This document shows positions 63,451 to 64,000 of a DNA stretch of 64,000 nucleotides, piece after piece. The notes under the pieces were generated by a model. The model saw nothing but the letters and a program-made list of their open reading frames with translations, made no database searches and had not been told where the DNA came from. Source of the DNA: Protonemura montana (lineage: Eukaryota; Arthropoda; Insecta; Plecoptera; Nemouridae); the NCBI GenBank assembly GCA_947568835.1, contig OX387606.1, positions 1,178,001-1,242,000 of the forward strand. Reading direction: 5' to 3'. Position numbers and translations under genes: made by a program. The first letter of the stretch is position 1. Each line of letters starts with the position of its first letter.

Positions 63451-63660
63451 GTCCGGCCAGTGCAGGGCAGGGCAATGTGTGGAAGGTGCAGCATCCTGGC
63501 AGGTCAGGTCAGGCCAGTGCAGGGCAGAGCAGTGTAGGGCAGGGCAGGGCAGGGCAGGGCAGGGCAGGGCAGGGCAGGGCAGGGCAATGTGTGGAAGGTG
63601 TAGCACCCTGGCAGGCCAGGTCAGGCCAGAGCAGGGCAGGGCAGGGCAATGTGTGGAATG
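63450..63660 (+). repeat. GGGCA repeats within a larger direct repeat
   Basis: GGGCA is repeated perfectly about 11 times at 63537-63584 and more loosely around. It is embedded in three longer repeats containing AATGTGTGGAAGGTG (or GAATG) and CCTGGCAGG at 63473, 63586 and 63647. Confidence 0.92.
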
Positions 63661-64000
63661 TGGCAACAAGGCCTAATCAATTGTATCCTTTCTACGATCA
63701 CTCGCTGATATCCCAACAACGCGCTTCGCTCTTATCGCCTTCCCATCTTCGTCAAGTAGGTACATAATTAGTCTCGCTTCATATCTCTGTGTTTGCACCT
63801 CGTCGTGCACCTCTGCGGCTTAGCGGCGGCAAACATAGGTGCTTGACGACGGGCAAAGTGCAAGCGATAAGAGGGTACCGCGCGATGGGTTCGGGAGGCC
63901 GCCGACGCCGTCGTGTGCCACGCGACGGCGACATGGCGTGTCGTCGCGCGTGGAGGCGGTCCAAGGCCCTGGACAGATGACAGCCATCAGTGGCATCCGT
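63661..64000. other. Window end, no gene recognised
   Basis: GC-rich from 63790. Short frames on both strands, none convincing. Confidence 0.4.

Overview
This window is nuclear DNA from an animal, most likely an arthropod. The evidence is intron-bearing genes with GT/AG splice sites, a CsRn1-type Ty3/gypsy element primed by tRNA-Trp, CR1/Jockey-like LINE remains, hAT-type non-autonomous DNA elements, and SINEs built from 5S rRNA and from a tRNA. Tandem repeats and mobile elements make up a large part of it, and most long open frames in the arrays are products of repeat periodicity, not genes. Species cannot be named from the sequence alone.

Host genes, all on the minus strand. (1) 9625-11515: a complete gene for the alpha subunit of mitochondrial succinyl-CoA ligase (SUCLG1), 7 coding exons, about 329 residues. 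(2) 2802-4182: a second copy of its last exons, truncated in exon 3 and apparently identical to the first; the two sit in a direct duplication (1-4182 against 6824-11005). (3) 5762-5944: one tetraspanin exon between the copies. (4) 23033-46980: a LONRF-type protein (RING - TPR - RING - Lon substrate-binding domain), 8 exons with matching phases. (5) 53940-59170: a PAR-type bZIP transcription factor (HLF/TEF/DBP/Pdp1 family), 5 exons, with the 5' exon(s) not found.

Layout. 1-13 kb: duplicated SUCLG1 block with a 9-bp array and a 28-bp array that carries an E-box in every unit. 13.1-20 kb: a LINE split by a young gypsy element with identical LTRs, followed by a second LINE tail. 20-28 kb: two hAT-like elements with 8-bp target duplications, a possible MITE, a LINE tail with an 84-bp VNTR, a tRNA-derived SINE and the 3' LONRF exons. 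28-47 kb: the rest of LONRF, whose introns hold 5S-derived SINEs (one expanded to about 24 copies of a 91-bp unit), a 14-bp array, a fold-back element and a 7.4-kb, 26-bp minisatellite. 47-53 kb: GC-rich LONRF upstream region with a cluster of seven PAR-bZIP (D-box) octamers and a double E-box, then a 10-bp array. 53-59 kb: PAR bZIP gene. 59-64 kb: no recognised gene, but strong hairpins and a GGGCA repeat.

The points most worth following are: a SINE family whose internal 5S promoter-bearing unit has expanded into a VNTR; an intronic minisatellite that on the transcribed strand presents hundreds of 5' splice-site-like motifs; the D-box cluster lying in the same window as a gene for a D-box-binding protein; a well-formed -1 frameshift signal in the gypsy element; and the exact 4.18-kb duplication, which could be recent or an assembly artefact.
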